Part shown: positions 1 to 10,038 of the stretch, piece by piece
How positions within the stretch are numbered: the stretch's first letter is position 1
Layout of the letters: the number at the start of each line of letters is the position of its first letter
Source: Bacteroidales bacterium
GTDB taxonomy: Bacteria; Bacteroidota; Bacteroidia; Bacteroidales; M50B96
Direction: 5' to 3'
NCBI GenBank assembly: GCA_021740905.1
Contig: JAIOYV010000031.1
Location: 1-64,000 of the forward strand
DNA: 64,000 nucleotides
Program-made: the position numbers and the translations under genes
Notes under the pieces: generated by a model
What the model was told of the DNA's origin: nothing
Databases searched by the model: none
The model's input: the letters and a program-made list of their open reading frames with translations, nothing else

Positions 1-2
1 AT

Positions 3-2012
3 TCATTAAATTCTAAGTTTATTGTAACAGGAAATTGTACTGTGGGCACCAATCCCGGCGAACAATGCCCTCCAGGGTACCTGGATTATTCTACTTTTGA
101 GGGTTTTGATATTGCCATACGTGTTTTTGGAAGCTCAACTACCAACACTGCCTATATCTCTCAATGCTCGTTCGACAAAAATGCACGGGCCATACAGATT
201 GACGGTATAAACAACGCTGTGATTACCCGCAATTATTTTAAATTAGGCGATTGTGAGGTAACAGGGATCCCTGACCCCATCCCATCAGAATATGGAATAA
301 AACTACTTAATTGTACTGGTTTCATGGTTGAAGAAAATAAATTTGAAGGTGTAGATAACTATATTAATTTACCTATTGGAATAAATCCTCAACAAACAAA
401 TAAGGGATACTCCGATAACAACCAGATTTATAACAACGAATTCGATAAAATGAGCACTGCATTGCTGCCACAAGGAATTAATAAGACTGATGATGTGACA
501 GGGCTACAGCTTTTGTGTAATGATTTTGAAAATACTATTATTACAGATATCGAAGTGGCATTTATGCTTGACGATCCAGTCAATCAGCTTGCAGGGATTC
601 GCTTCTACCAGGGTAATAGCGCTGGACTAAATAATTATTCGGCAGCAAACCGTTTTACCGACTTAGCAGCAAACCCAAACTTGGAATACCATTACAAGTA
701 CAAAACACAAGGAAGTATCTGGTATTTCTATAATGATAACGACCCGGCAGAGGAACCCATAAAATTCACTGAGTACAAAGTAATTCCTAAATTTGCAGGT
801 GTTCTTGAAAATAACTGTCCTTCGAACATAATAGATGGTGCTCATTTCGAAATGGAGCCATCAAAAGTCAGTAATGTAATATCTAAATTCAATGTTGGTA
901 AAACTGCATACACGAACATGTACTACGCCTACCTCCAAGAAATAGACGGAGGCAATACCCCCCTGATATTGCAACAAATCCAAAGCACCTGGCCACAAGA
1001 AGCCTGGGACTTGCGCAACGACCTGATGGCCCTTGCCCCTTATGTGTCGGAAGATGCTTTGCTCGAAGCAGCATTTTCGGGAGTATTACCCGATGCAATG
1101 CTGTTCGAAATTTGTTTGGCTAATCCGGATGCTACACGAAGCGATGAATTTTTACGAATTTTACGTGAAGATATTCCAAATCCTCTACCATTATACATGA
1201 GCAACCTAATCCGTGAAAACTGGGATTTGGAAACCCCACGTACAATCCTCGAGCGTGGCATGGCTTCGACTTCGTTTATAATGGATTACAACCTTAACCT
1301 ACTCTTAACAAACGAGAAGTTGAAGGCAGAGCCGAATGCTGATTTATTGCGTAGTTATCATTCTCAGCGCGACTATTTGAACGACCGCTACAGTATAGCC
1401 GACAGCTACATCGAAGAAGCTAAGTTCGATTCTTCTGCAATAGTATTGGATCAAATACCTGTTGATTTTGATTTGGACGATCCCGCTATTGATGAGTATG
1501 ACAATTACTATCTGTATCACGACCTTTTGCAAGCGTTGAACGATAGTAGCCGTTCAATATTCGATCTCGATACTACCGAAATTGCATTATTAGAGCAGAT
1601 ATCCAACGACAATACCGGTCCGTCGGCAATTAAGTCGAGGAACATTTTGTGCTTTGCTTACGGTATGTGCGAAGAATATCCGGGCAATCCGGGTGATACA
1701 ACACAAAACAAGTCTGTTTCTTTCCCGGGCAACCCTCAGCAAATAATAAACGAAGCCTACACTACATTGGAGGTCTCGCCTAATCCGGCAAAATATTATG
1801 CCGAATTTAGCTGGGAGATCCTAAACCTCGAAGACGAGGCAACGCTCGAAATATTTGATATTTCAGGAAAGTTAAGCACATCTCATGTTATCAGTTCCGA
1901 TAAAGGGAAATGGGCTTGGGATACTCGTGATGTCACACCTGGTATTTATTTATACTCGATAAGAATGAATGACTCTCAGGTTGCGAATGGAAAAATTACA
2001 GTAAGTAAATAA
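3..2012 (+). CDS. T9SS-sorted beta-helix surface protein, 5' end outside the window
   Basis: The reading frame is open from base 3, with no stop upstream of the first possible start (GTG at 42), so the gene enters from the left edge and its signal peptide is not visible. The first ~180 visible residues hold short Asn- and Ile-rich turns such as NAVITRNYF and GFMVEENKF, typical of right-handed parallel beta-helix (NosD/pectate-lyase-like) coils. The middle (~270-560) is helical and unassigned. The last ~80 residues look like a type A T9SS sorting domain (LEVSPNPAKYYAEF, then DTRDVTPGIYLYSIRM and a basic end). A secreted, surface-attached protein is inferred; any enzymatic activity is unknown. 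Confidence 0.8.
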   Translation, partial: SLNSKFIVTGNCTVGTNPGEQCPPGYLDYSTFEGFDIAIRVFGSSTTNTAYISQCSFDKNARAIQIDGINNAVITRNYFKLGDCEVTGIPDPIPSEYGIKLLNCTGFMVEENKFEGVDNYINLPIGINPQQTNKGYSDNNQIYNNEFDKMSTALLPQGINKTDDVTGLQLLCNDFENTIITDIEVAFMLDDPVNQLAGIRFYQGNSAGLNNYSAANRFTDLAANPNLEYHYKYKTQGSIWYFYNDNDPAEEPIKFTEYKVIPKFAGVLENNCPSNIIDGAHFEMEPSKVSNVISKFNVGKTAYTNMYYAYLQEIDGGNTPLILQQIQSTWPQEAWDLRNDLMALAPYVSEDALLEAAFSGVLPDAMLFEICLANPDATRSDEFLRILREDIPNPLPLYMSNLIRENWDLETPRTILERGMASTSFIMDYNLNLLLTNEKLKAEPNADLLRSYHSQRDYLNDRYSIADSYIEEAKFDSSAIVLDQIPVDFDLDDPAIDEYDNYYLYHDLLQALNDSSRSIFDLDTTEIALLEQISNDNTGPSAIKSRNILCFAYGMCEEYPGNPGDTTQNKSVSFPGNPQQIINEAYTTLEVSPNPAKYYAEFSWEILNLEDEATLEIFDISGKLSTSHVISSDKGKWAWDTRDVTPGIYLYSIRMNDSQVANGKITVSK

Positions 2013-2053
2013 TAATTATTTTTATTATATTTGATAAAAATATTATCTAACAT

Positions 2054-2077
2054 GCCCCTGCCAATACAGGCAGGGGC
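2054..2077. repeat. GC-rich hairpin (9-bp stem)
   Basis: The arms GCCCCTGCC (2054-2062) and GGCAGGGGC (2069-2077) are perfectly complementary around a 6-base loop in the 79-nt gap between two surface-protein genes. No T-tract follows on the plus strand, so it is a poor intrinsic terminator; it resembles the other short GC hairpins dotted through this window. Confidence 0.55.
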
Positions 2078-2091
2078 TAAAAACAAGAAAG

Positions 2092-3588
2092 ATGAAAAAA
2101 TCAAGAAAAACACTATTCCTATTTTCAATTAGCTATTTATTTGTTGTTTCTATTTTTGCCCAGCCTTTTTCATTAGATGAAACCTTCCAGTCAACTTATG
2201 TATTTAGATACTTTAATTATTTTGATGAAGTTGGTAATATTGGCTCTTTATACGAAATGGATGATGGTTCGTTAAGAATAGGTGGAGCCTTTCAGGATCC
2301 TTACGACAATACTTTTATTGGAAACAATATTAAATTATTTTCTTCCGGATTATTCGATCCGAATTATGGCTTTGGTACTGCTGGAGATGGAGTAGCTATT
2401 AATTATTTTTACCCTTATATATATATATCAGGTTGGTCAGGCATGGTTAGAAGTGATTACCAGACAGCAGCAATAGATACGGTTTTCACATACTACAGCG
2501 TTTCTAGTAACTGGAGTGTACATTCTCCACATATTTATAGATTAGATAATGGGGATTTACTTGTTGGAGGCTCCCTATTTTATCAACTTTGGACACCCGA
2601 AGAAAGAAGGACGAGCATTGCCAGGATATTCGAAAACGGTATCTACGATACCAGTTTCCATCACGACGCTGACAATGCTGTAATGCATTTTGAGAAATAC
2701 GATGAAGCCCGGCTGATGATTTTCGGACTATTTCATACCTACGACAACATTCCTATGCGTGCAGTAGCCCGTATATACAACAACGGCAGCCTCGATACAA
2801 CCTTTCACAGTATTGTTGTAGGTATGAATGGCTTAGTTTCTAAAATTTTTGTACAGGAGGATGGTAAGATAATACTTGGCGGGAACTTTTTTATTGCCGG
2901 AACAACAGAACGCATTGGCATGGTACGCCTAATGCCAAACGGCGATCTCGACACCACCTTTAATAATTTCAACAATGCCCAAAGTCCAAATGGCCTTCTG
3001 CCGAATTATCCAAACGATGAGAACCAGTATAGCATATATGCAATGGTTAAAACATCGAACGACAAATTGTTGATAGGAGGCGATTTTACAAACTATCAAG
3101 GTCACGAGCGCCATAATATTGTCCTCGCGGATTTAAACGGCTATATCGACACAACAGTTTTTACCGGTTCTGGTATCGACACCTCCCTTGGCCTCCCGGC
3201 ATCCTGGGCTCAGACCAGGGTCGCTTGTATCATCCATGCCCAAAATGACAAATACTACGTGGCTGGTCAATTCTCCGGTTTCAATGGGCAAATGGTGGAG
3301 CCTATTATCCGGCTCAACCCACACAACTACGTAGGTATTGAGGAACAAACAGAAGAACAAGGATTGATGATTTATCCCAACCCCGCATGCAATAAAATAA
3401 ATATTAAGTCATTTAAAAACATCGAAGAACTCGAAATCTATAATTTGCAAGGGCAACTTATGCAAACAGTAGGCAACAGCATCCAGCAACAAAGCATCGA
3501 TGTATCGCAATTTTTGCCTGGTACTTATTTTTTACGGGCAATCGGCAAACAAGAAGTGTGGGTAAAAAAGTTTGTGGTGGTGCGATAA
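2092..3588 (+). CDS. Delta-60 repeat protein with T9SS sorting domain
   Basis: This is a 498-residue secreted protein. Residues 1-23 form a signal peptide ending FAQ. The body carries repeated delta-60 type units whose signature is a GGxF strand followed by a glycine-containing DTTF turn: RIFENGIYDTSF, RIYNNGSLDTTF, RLMPNGDLDTTF and DLNGYIDTTVF. Such repeats probably form beta-propeller-like folds. The C-terminus (MIYPNPACNKINI, then GTYFLRAIGKQEVWVKKF) is a type A T9SS sorting domain, so the mature protein should be exported and attached to the cell surface. It is followed 88 nt later by a paralogue. No catalytic motif is visible; an adhesive or sensory role is only a guess. Confidence 0.85.
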   Translation: MKKSRKTLFLFSISYLFVVSIFAQPFSLDETFQSTYVFRYFNYFDEVGNIGSLYEMDDGSLRIGGAFQDPYDNTFIGNNIKLFSSGLFDPNYGFGTAGDGVAINYFYPYIYISGWSGMVRSDYQTAAIDTVFTYYSVSSNWSVHSPHIYRLDNGDLLVGGSLFYQLWTPEERRTSIARIFENGIYDTSFHHDADNAVMHFEKYDEARLMIFGLFHTYDNIPMRAVARIYNNGSLDTTFHSIVVGMNGLVSKIFVQEDGKIILGGNFFIAGTTERIGMVRLMPNGDLDTTFNNFNNAQSPNGLLPNYPNDENQYSIYAMVKTSNDKLLIGGDFTNYQGHERHNIVLADLNGYIDTTVFTGSGIDTSLGLPASWAQTRVACIIHAQNDKYYVAGQFSGFNGQMVEPIIRLNPHNYVGIEEQTEEQGLMIYPNPACNKINIKSFKNIEELEIYNLQGQLMQTVGNSIQQQSIDVSQFLPGTYFLRAIGKQEVWVKKFVVVR

Positions 3589-3676
3589 TTAAGGATGAAT
3601 GATTGTTGAGTTATAGGATGAAAAACCAGAGCGGGTTTCGATCAATAAAATTCTAATATCTAATAAAATAGCGATT

Positions 3677-5113
3677 ATGAAAAGGACAATTTTAATTTCA
3701 TCAATAACACTTATGTTTATCTTGCCTTTTGGTTCAACATTACTATGTCAGGTAAGTTTTGTGGACACTACTTTCCAGGTTTATAATATGCAATCACATG
3801 GATCAGTTTATCATCTTTATGAATTGCCTGATAAACGATTACTGATTGGTGGCGGTTTTAGTGACTCAGTTGCCAATATTTCTGCCATTGGTATGCTGCA
3901 TACCGATGGAAGCATTGATACTACTTTTCAATCGGAAGTCGATGCAGCAGTCAACCTGATGGATGTGAAAGACGATACCATCTTTGTTCAATATTATAAT
4001 CGGTTTGAGAAACTTGATTTCTTTGGCAACAGAATAGATACTGGCTGGTCGAATAATTTTAATGAAATATTACAACCTACTACGTTCTTCATATCAGGAA
4101 TAGTTCATTTAAATGACGGGAGTTGTATTATTAGTACACATGGTGTTTTTATTTATAAGAACAACCAAAAATCAGTTAAGAAACTTTTGTGGATAAAATC
4201 AAATGGGAAGATCGATACCACAATGCTTTTTGACACAGATTTTTCAATGAATAATATTGTGAAATATGATGAAAACAGGTTCATGATGAGTGGTGGTTTC
4301 TTTAATTATAATGGGATTCCAGTGAAAGGGATATGTAGGATTTATAATAACGGAATCATGGATACTACCTTTAACAGTTGTATTCTGGATGGTGGTACAA
4401 AAGTGCTACACATTCAACCCGATGGCAAAGTTATCGGGGCAGGGATGATTACGGTTGACAATTTAACTGACACACTTTGGTTGCACCGGTTCAATGCAGA
4501 TGGGAGCCTCGACATGACTTTTAATAATCAGAATTCATTGACTTTTCACACAGTATATTTCGGTTCATGGGCAAGGATAGAAACTGTTTGCCCTACGGCT
4601 GATGGAGGCTATTTAATAGGTGGAATGTTCGATTATTATCAAGGATACAACAGAAAAAACATTGTCAAAACAGACTACAACGGTTTTATAGAACCCTGGG
4701 CACTGCCAAATACTTATCTCGATGAAAACATGTATCAGATTATGGCAAGGGTAAGAACAATTATTCAGGGACAGGATGATTACTATGTGGGTGGTGAAAT
4801 ATCTATGCTAAATGGGGTAAATGTAAGTAAAGTTTGCCGTTTAAATGGGCAACTAATAGAAGTTGAAGAAATTAATATGGATGAAGAAATCAGCATATAC
4901 CCCAACCCGGCAAAGGATAACGTAATTGTAAAGTCGCTTAAGTATATCGAACAACTCGAAATCTACAATTTAGAAGGACAACTACTACAAATTACAAAAC
5001 CCGGTAAAAAGGAGGTGAGTATTGATGTGTCGGCTTTGCCGCCGGGTTATTACTTAATCCGGGTATCTGGCTGGGATGAAGTGTTTGTGCGGAAGTTTGT
5101 GGTGGTGCGGTAA
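3677..5113 (+). CDS. Delta-60 repeat protein with T9SS sorting domain (paralogue)
   Basis: The 478-residue protein parallels its upstream neighbour from end to end. It has a signal peptide to about residue 25 (ends LLCQ), delta-60 units (HTDGSIDTTFQS, RIYNNGIMDTTFNS, RFNADGSLDMTFNN), and a T9SS sorting domain (SIYPNPAKDNVIVKSL). Both proteins end in the same residues, KFVVVR, and the last ~80 residues are clearly alike, which points to a tandem duplication. Only ~77 nt separate it from xylB, but surface proteins and xylose catabolism have no obvious link. The function of the repeat body is unknown. Confidence 0.85.
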   Translation: MKRTILISSITLMFILPFGSTLLCQVSFVDTTFQVYNMQSHGSVYHLYELPDKRLLIGGGFSDSVANISAIGMLHTDGSIDTTFQSEVDAAVNLMDVKDDTIFVQYYNRFEKLDFFGNRIDTGWSNNFNEILQPTTFFISGIVHLNDGSCIISTHGVFIYKNNQKSVKKLLWIKSNGKIDTTMLFDTDFSMNNIVKYDENRFMMSGGFFNYNGIPVKGICRIYNNGIMDTTFNSCILDGGTKVLHIQPDGKVIGAGMITVDNLTDTLWLHRFNADGSLDMTFNNQNSLTFHTVYFGSWARIETVCPTADGGYLIGGMFDYYQGYNRKNIVKTDYNGFIEPWALPNTYLDENMYQIMARVRTIIQGQDDYYVGGEISMLNGVNVSKVCRLNGQLIEVEEINMDEEISIYPNPAKDNVIVKSLKYIEQLEIYNLEGQLLQITKPGKKEVSIDVSALPPGYYLIRVSGWDEVFVRKFVVVR

Positions 5114-5190
5114 CTTTGCGGCATAAGCAACTTGGCAGTGTTGAAATCGGGAGATGGCAATTGTACTATAATATTTTATAGTTTTAGACC

Positions 5191-6690
5191 ATGCAATTTT
5201 TAGGTCTCGACATCGGCAGTTCCTCTGTAAAGGCATCCATCCTTGATGGGGAAACGGGGATTTGCCTGGCTACGGCAAGCCATCCAAAGAAAGAATTCGC
5301 CATTGATTCGCCAAAGCCTGGATGGGCCGAACAAAACCCCGGAATTTGGTGGGATAGTGTAAAGGCCGTTGTTCATGAACTATTGTGTTCTGAAAAAGTA
5401 AATAAAAACAAGATTGCAGGGATTGGCATCGCCTATCAAATGCACGGCCTGGTGGCAGTCGATAAAGAATTAAACCCTGTACGGCCCTCCATTATTTGGT
5501 GCGACAGCCGGGCAGTAGAAACAGGCGAAAAATCTTTTCAGACAATTGGCAAGGAAAAATGCCTGGGGCATCTGCTCAACTCACCTGGAAATTTCACGGC
5601 AAGCAAACTAAAATGGGTAATGGATAATGAGCCGGATATTTTTGAGAAAATCCACAAAATAATGCTGCCCGGCGATTACATTGCCCTGAAGCTATCAGGC
5701 GAACCAACCACAACCATTTCCGGTTTATCGGAAGGGATGATGTGGAATTTCGAAGAGCAAAACATCGCTTCTTTTCTTCTCGAAGAAATGGGTATTTCGA
5801 AAGACCTATTGTCCGATATAGTCCCCACTTTTGGTCTTCAGGGCATTCTCTCCCAATCGGCTGCCGTAGAGCTGGGCCTTCCCAAAGGGATCCCCATTAC
5901 TTATCGTGCCGGCGACCAGCCCAACAATGCTTTCTCGCTAAATGTATTAAATCCGGGCGAAGTAGCCGCCACAGCTGGGACTTCAGGGGTGGTTTATGGC
6001 GTAAGTGATACAATAAAATACGATCCTTTGTCGAGGGTCAATACCTTTGCTCATGTAAATCATGCGAAAAAGCAAACCCGTTTGGGCGTTTTGTTGTGCA
6101 TCAATGGAACCGGAATTTTAAATTCGTGGGCCTTGCGATTTATTGGGAAAAAAGCAATTGGCTACGAGGAAATGAACCGGATGGCCGGGCAGGTCCCGGT
6201 TGGTTCGGATGGTTTGCTTATCCTTCCCTTTGGGAACGGGGCAGAACGCATGTTGGAAAACAAAGAAATCGGCAGTTCAATCCACAACCTGAATTTCAAT
6301 ATTCATAATGAAGCGCATTTTTACAGGGCGGCCCAGGAGGGTATTGCTTTCGCCTTTTTCTATGGATTGAAAATTATGAAGGAAACAGGAATTTCCCCAA
6401 ACATAATAAGGGCAGGCCATGCCAATATGTTCTTGAGCGATGTGTTTGCTCAAACACTATCGAATATATCGGGCACACCTATTCAGCTTTTCAACACCGA
6501 TGGCTCGTTGGGGGCAGCCCGTGGTGCGGCTTTGGGGGTCGGATTCTATCAATCGCCCAGCGATTGTTTCAAAAATCTGGAAGTGGTAAAAACAATCGAG
6601 CCGGATATCAAAAACAGGAACGCCTTTCTCGAAACCTTTTCAAAGTGGGAAAAAAAACTAAATAAATGTTTATTGATTAATGATAATTGA
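5191..6690 (+). CDS. xylB: Xylulokinase (FGGY family)
   Basis: The enzyme phosphorylates D-xylulose with ATP to xylulose-5-phosphate for the pentose phosphate pathway. The 499-residue length is normal for the family. The N-terminal ATPase phosphate loop is seen as LDIGSSSVKASI; GIAYQMHGLV and IIWCDSRA match FGGY substrate-site strands, and AGDQPNNAF and TAGTSGVVYG form the second domain. DGSLGAARGAALG near the C-terminus is the adenosine-binding motif. It starts an operon with xylA (22 nt downstream) and a sugar porter, which fits xylose rather than another FGGY substrate. Confidence 0.95.
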   Translation: MQFLGLDIGSSSVKASILDGETGICLATASHPKKEFAIDSPKPGWAEQNPGIWWDSVKAVVHELLCSEKVNKNKIAGIGIAYQMHGLVAVDKELNPVRPSIIWCDSRAVETGEKSFQTIGKEKCLGHLLNSPGNFTASKLKWVMDNEPDIFEKIHKIMLPGDYIALKLSGEPTTTISGLSEGMMWNFEEQNIASFLLEEMGISKDLLSDIVPTFGLQGILSQSAAVELGLPKGIPITYRAGDQPNNAFSLNVLNPGEVAATAGTSGVVYGVSDTIKYDPLSRVNTFAHVNHAKKQTRLGVLLCINGTGILNSWALRFIGKKAIGYEEMNRMAGQVPVGSDGLLILPFGNGAERMLENKEIGSSIHNLNFNIHNEAHFYRAAQEGIAFAFFYGLKIMKETGISPNIIRAGHANMFLSDVFAQTLSNISGTPIQLFNTDGSLGAARGAALGVGFYQSPSDCFKNLEVVKTIEPDIKNRNAFLETFSKWEKKLNKCLLINDN

Positions 6691-6712
6691 TTAATAATTA
6701 AAATATAAGGCA

Positions 6713-8038
6713 ATGGATTATTTTAAAGGAAACAAAGAGTACTTCAAAAATATTAATAAAATCAAATTTGAAGGGCCGAAATCGAGGGATCCCCTTGCGT
6801 TTAAATGGTACGATGAAAACCGGATGCTGAACGGGAAATCCCTGAAAGAGCATCTGCGCTTTGCTGTGGCCTACTGGCATTCGTTCTGCGGAACAGGGGC
6901 AGACCCATTTGGCCCGGGCACGAAACAATTCCCCTGGGATGGGGCAAATAATCAGATCGATGCTTCCATGGAAAAACTGGATGCTGCCTTCGAGTTTATT
7001 ACCAAGCTGGGCGTGCCCTACTATTGTTTCCACGATACCGATGTAGTGGGCGATGGAAGTGTGTTTGAGATTGAAGAGCGCCTCTCAAAACTCCTTCCTG
7101 AAATGAAACAACGACAGGATGTTACAGGCGCGAAGCTACTTTGGGGAACGGCCAATGTGTTTTCCAATCCGCGCTATATGAACGGTGCTGCCACCAATCC
7201 CGATTTTCTTGCATTGACCAATGCGGCTGTTCAGGTGAAAAATGCCATCGATGCCACCATTCAATTGGGGGGAACAAACTATGTGTTTTGGGGTGGCCGC
7301 GAAGGATATATGAGCCTCCACAACACCAACATGAAAAAAGAGCTGGATCATCTTGCCCAATTCCTAAGCATGGCAAGGGATTATGGAAGAAAGCAAGGAT
7401 TCGCCGGGACCTTCCTCATCGAGCCAAAACCTATGGAGCCCACGAAGCATCAATACGATTACGACTCGGACACTGTGATTGGCTTTTTAAGAAAGTATGG
7501 CCTGGAAAAGGATTTCAAACTAAATATTGAAGTGAACCATGCAACTTTAGCCGGACACAGTTTTGCCCACGAACTACGGGTGGCTGCCGATGCCGGATTG
7601 TTAGGCTCGATCGATGCCAACAAGGGCGATTACCAGAATGGCTGGGACACCGACGAATTTCCCACTAATATCTATGAAGTAACCGAGGCCATGATGGAAA
7701 TCATCCAGGCTGGTGGTTTTACAAACGGGGGAATTAATTTTGATGCCAAATTAAGAAGAAACTCTACGGATTTGGAGGACTTGTTCATTGCTCATATCAC
7801 AGGGATGGATGTATTTGCCCGAGCATTGATAATTGCTGATAAAGTGCTTCATGAATCAGAATATTTAAAACTAAGGAACGATCGCTATGCTTCGTTTGAG
7901 TCTGAAACTGGAAAGTCGTTTGAAGAAGGCAAACTTGATTTTATCGATTTGTGCGGCTATGCAAAACAACATGGAGAGCCTAAACAAATTAGCGGCAAAC
8001 AGGAATTGCTGGAGCAAATGATCAGCTGGTTTATTTAG
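6713..8038 (+). CDS. xylA: Xylose isomerase
   Basis: This cytoplasmic TIM-barrel enzyme interconverts D-xylose and D-xylulose. At 441 residues it is the long class II form common in Bacteroidota. Visible hallmarks are the catalytic His/Asp stretch [11 protein letters not shown], the metal-binding strand [14 protein letters not shown], the second metal site [14 protein letters not shown], and [17 protein letters not shown]. It sits 22 nt after xylB and upstream of a sugar/H+ symporter, so transport, isomerisation and phosphorylation are encoded together. Confidence 0.97.
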   Translation: MDYFKGNKEYFKNINKIKFEGPKSRDPLAFKWYDENRMLNGKSLKEHLRFAVAYWHSFCGTGADPFGPGTKQFPWDGANNQIDASMEKLDAAFEFITKLGVPYYCFHDTDVVGDGSVFEIEERLSKLLPEMKQRQDVTGAKLLWGTANVFSNPRYMNGAATNPDFLALTNAAVQVKNAIDATIQLGGTNYVFWGGREGYMSLHNTNMKKELDHLAQFLSMARDYGRKQGFAGTFLIEPKPMEPTKHQYDYDSDTVIGFLRKYGLEKDFKLNIEVNHATLAGHSFAHELRVAADAGLLGSIDANKGDYQNGWDTDEFPTNIYEVTEAMMEIIQAGGFTNGGINFDAKLRRNSTDLEDLFIAHITGMDVFARALIIADKVLHESEYLKLRNDRYASFESETGKSFEEGKLDFIDLCGYAKQHGEPKQISGKQELLEQMISWFI

Positions 8039-8066
8039 TATCTACACAAAAATACCCAGAAGCAAT

Positions 8067-8192
8067 AAAATTCAAATCACAAAAGACAAAAACCAAATAA
8101 ATATCAATATTCAAATTACAATAAATCAAACTGTTTCGATTTTGATTTTTTTGACATTTGAATTTATTTGATATTTGGAAATTGAATTTTGG
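8067..8192. repeat. Imperfect AT-rich inverted repeat (MITE-like)
   Basis: The xylA-symporter spacer is an AT-rich element whose left part (AAAATTCAAATC ... AATCAAA, 8067-8130) is an imperfect reverse complement of its right part (TTTGATTTTT ... GAATTTT, 8139-8190). The words TTCAAAT, AAATAAAT and ATATCAA recur in both arms. It could be a small non-autonomous mobile element or a long weak mRNA hairpin. It overlaps the upstream in-frame extension of the symporter, which argues against the early start. Confidence 0.45.
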
Positions 8193-8221
8193 AGCTTTCT
8201 TATTATCACAATATTAAATTT

Positions 8222-9631
8222 ATGGAAAAAAGAAAAGGATACGTATTCATGCTCACGCTTGTCGCCACACTGGGAGGTTTGCTGTTTGGTTACGATACAG
8301 CTGTAATTTCCGGGACAGTGGGTTCGCTGGAAAAGTTCTTTATCGATCCCTTTGGTTATACCGAAACGTATGCCAACTTCATCGAAGGATTGGTCGTGTC
8401 AAGTGCCTTGATTGGATGTATTATTGGGGGGTTGGTCGGTGGTTTGGTAAGCCTGCACCTGGGCAGGAAAAGAGGCTTGATGCTGGCAGCTATCCTGTTT
8501 TTGTTTTCTGCATTGGGATCATCCATGCCGGAATTCCTGATCCGGCCTCTTGGCGAAGGCGACCACACCTTTATCAATATTTTTATTGTTTATAGGATAA
8601 TTGGCGGAATAGGAGTGGGGTTGGCTTCCATGCTGTCGCCCATGTACATTGCCGAAGTTGCCCCGCCACACATTCGTGGGAAATTGGTGTCGTGGAACCA
8701 GTTTGCCATAATTGGGGGTATGTTGGTGGTCTACTTTGTAAACTATTCCATTGCCCTTCAAGGCGACGATTCGTGGTTAAATAATATTGGCTGGCGATGG
8801 ATGTTTGCTTCGGAAGCTATACCTGCCGGGATATTCTTATTACTACTTTTCTTTGTCCCTGAAACCCCACGTTACCTCGTAATCAAAAATAAAGATGAAC
8901 AAGCCCTTCGAGTGCTCACTAAAATTAATGGCCCGGCGAAAGCCAACGAAATTTTGGCCGATATTAAAAACACAGTGGCCCATAAGTCTGGGAAAATTTT
9001 AGCTTTTGGTGTTTTTGTGATCGTAATCGGGATAATGCTCTCTGTTTTTCAGCAATTTGTAGGTATCAATGTGGTGTTGTATTATGCCCCCGAAATATTT
9101 AAGAATATGGGATCGGGAACGGATTCAGCCTTGTTGCAAACCATCATTGTGGGCATTATCAACCTTGCCTTCACGGTGGTTGCCATCTTGTCTGTTGACC
9201 GTTTTGGGCGAAAACCATTGCAGATAATTGGTGCTTTGGGCATGGCTGGGTTTATGTTTGCTCTTGGCTTCACCTTCTTTTTCAAACAACTTGGATTGGC
9301 CGCACTCGTTTTCATGTTGGGCTATGTGGCTTGCTTTGCTGTTTCGTGGGGCCCGGTAACCTGGGTGTTGTTATCCGAAATATTCCCCAACAGAATTCGT
9401 GGCAGGGCAATGGCTATGGCAGTTGCCGCGCAATGGATTTCCAATTATTTCATTTCCTCCACCTTCCCTATTTTGGATAAGTCGAGCTTCCTGGTCGAAC
9501 AATTCAACCACGGTTTTGCTTATTGGATTTATGGGATAATGGGCCTACTGGCGGCCTGGTTTGTCTGGAAATGGGTACCCGAAACCAAGGGCAAAACACT
9601 GGAAGAAATGGAGTCGCTATGGAGGAAATAA
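8222..9631 (+). CDS. xylE: Sugar porter MFS transporter, probable D-xylose:H+ symporter
   Basis: A 12-TM inner-membrane sugar porter of ~469 residues. Family motifs are all present: GYDTAVISG in TM1, GRKRG after TM2, DRFGRKPLQ in the central loop, PETPRYLV before the loop, and PETKGKTLEEME at the C-terminus. QQFVGINVVLYYAPEIF matches the sugar-binding TM7. The start at 8222 (MEKRKGYVFML) is preferred over 8189 because the extension would be encoded in an AT-rich repeat and shows no family similarity. Operon position after xylB and xylA makes xylose the most likely substrate; this is context, not direct proof. Confidence 0.88.
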   Translation: MEKRKGYVFMLTLVATLGGLLFGYDTAVISGTVGSLEKFFIDPFGYTETYANFIEGLVVSSALIGCIIGGLVGGLVSLHLGRKRGLMLAAILFLFSALGSSMPEFLIRPLGEGDHTFINIFIVYRIIGGIGVGLASMLSPMYIAEVAPPHIRGKLVSWNQFAIIGGMLVVYFVNYSIALQGDDSWLNNIGWRWMFASEAIPAGIFLLLLFFVPETPRYLVIKNKDEQALRVLTKINGPAKANEILADIKNTVAHKSGKILAFGVFVIVIGIMLSVFQQFVGINVVLYYAPEIFKNMGSGTDSALLQTIIVGIINLAFTVVAILSVDRFGRKPLQIIGALGMAGFMFALGFTFFFKQLGLAALVFMLGYVACFAVSWGPVTWVLLSEIFPNRIRGRAMAMAVAAQWISNYFISSTFPILDKSSFLVEQFNHGFAYWIYGIMGLLAAWFVWKWVPETKGKTLEEMESLWRK

Positions 9632-9742
9632 TATTGAAATATTTTAAATGAAACAATGTATTATACTTCAAAATGAGGTGTTTTTCAATCGTTAAAAGAA
9701 CTGTTTCTCATTTATTCACAAAAACTGAAAATGCCGAAATAG

Positions 9743-9766
9743 CTAATGATACAATTGTATCATTAG
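9743..9766. promoter_or_regulatory. Perfect 24-nt palindrome, possible operator
   Basis: CTAATGATACAA followed directly by its exact reverse complement TTGTATCATTAG gives a fully symmetric 24-nt site with no spacer. It lies ~110 nt after the xyl symporter stop and ~230 nt before the likely aquaporin -7 box. The symmetry without a loop favours a dimeric repressor site over an RNA hairpin. No regulator gene is adjacent. Confidence 0.4.
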
Positions 9767-9969
9767 TAAATAACATTGTTCAAAACAAGTGAGTCAAATG
9801 GTGGTGTTAATTGAAATATAATATTCCAAGGCAATTGATTTGTTCCCATATAAAAAAGATGTGATGGTGATTAAGTAATACATATTCAGTAGTTTAATGG
9901 ATGTAATAACAAGCTATTCTAAATAGCACGGTTGGCTCGGTCAATTATAGGTCATTACCAAACTATTGT

Positions 9970-9977
9970 TATTTTTG
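9970..9977 (+). promoter_or_regulatory. Bacteroidota-type -7 box (TATTTTTG) for aquaporin gene
   Basis: TATTTTTG matches the TAnnTTTG -7 element of the Bacteroidota primary sigma factor. No clear TTTG -33 box is found at the expected distance, so support is moderate. Confidence 0.4.
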
Positions 9978-10038
9978 AAACCAGAATATTTGCGCCATGA
10001 ACGTATATTATTTACTTAAACCATTAAAAAACAATTGC

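Larger units (their letters stand above)
9632..10038. other. Intergenic region between symporter and aquaporin
   Basis: No convincing ORF is visible in these 407 nt. They contain a perfect 24-nt palindrome (9743-9766) and a TAnnTTTG promoter-like box before aqpZ (9970-9977). The rest is AT-rich without clear structure. Confidence 0.6.

Noticed and set aside
8189-8221. Earlier start of the sugar symporter
   Set aside because: It adds 11 residues from an AT-rich repeat, unlike the family N-terminus.
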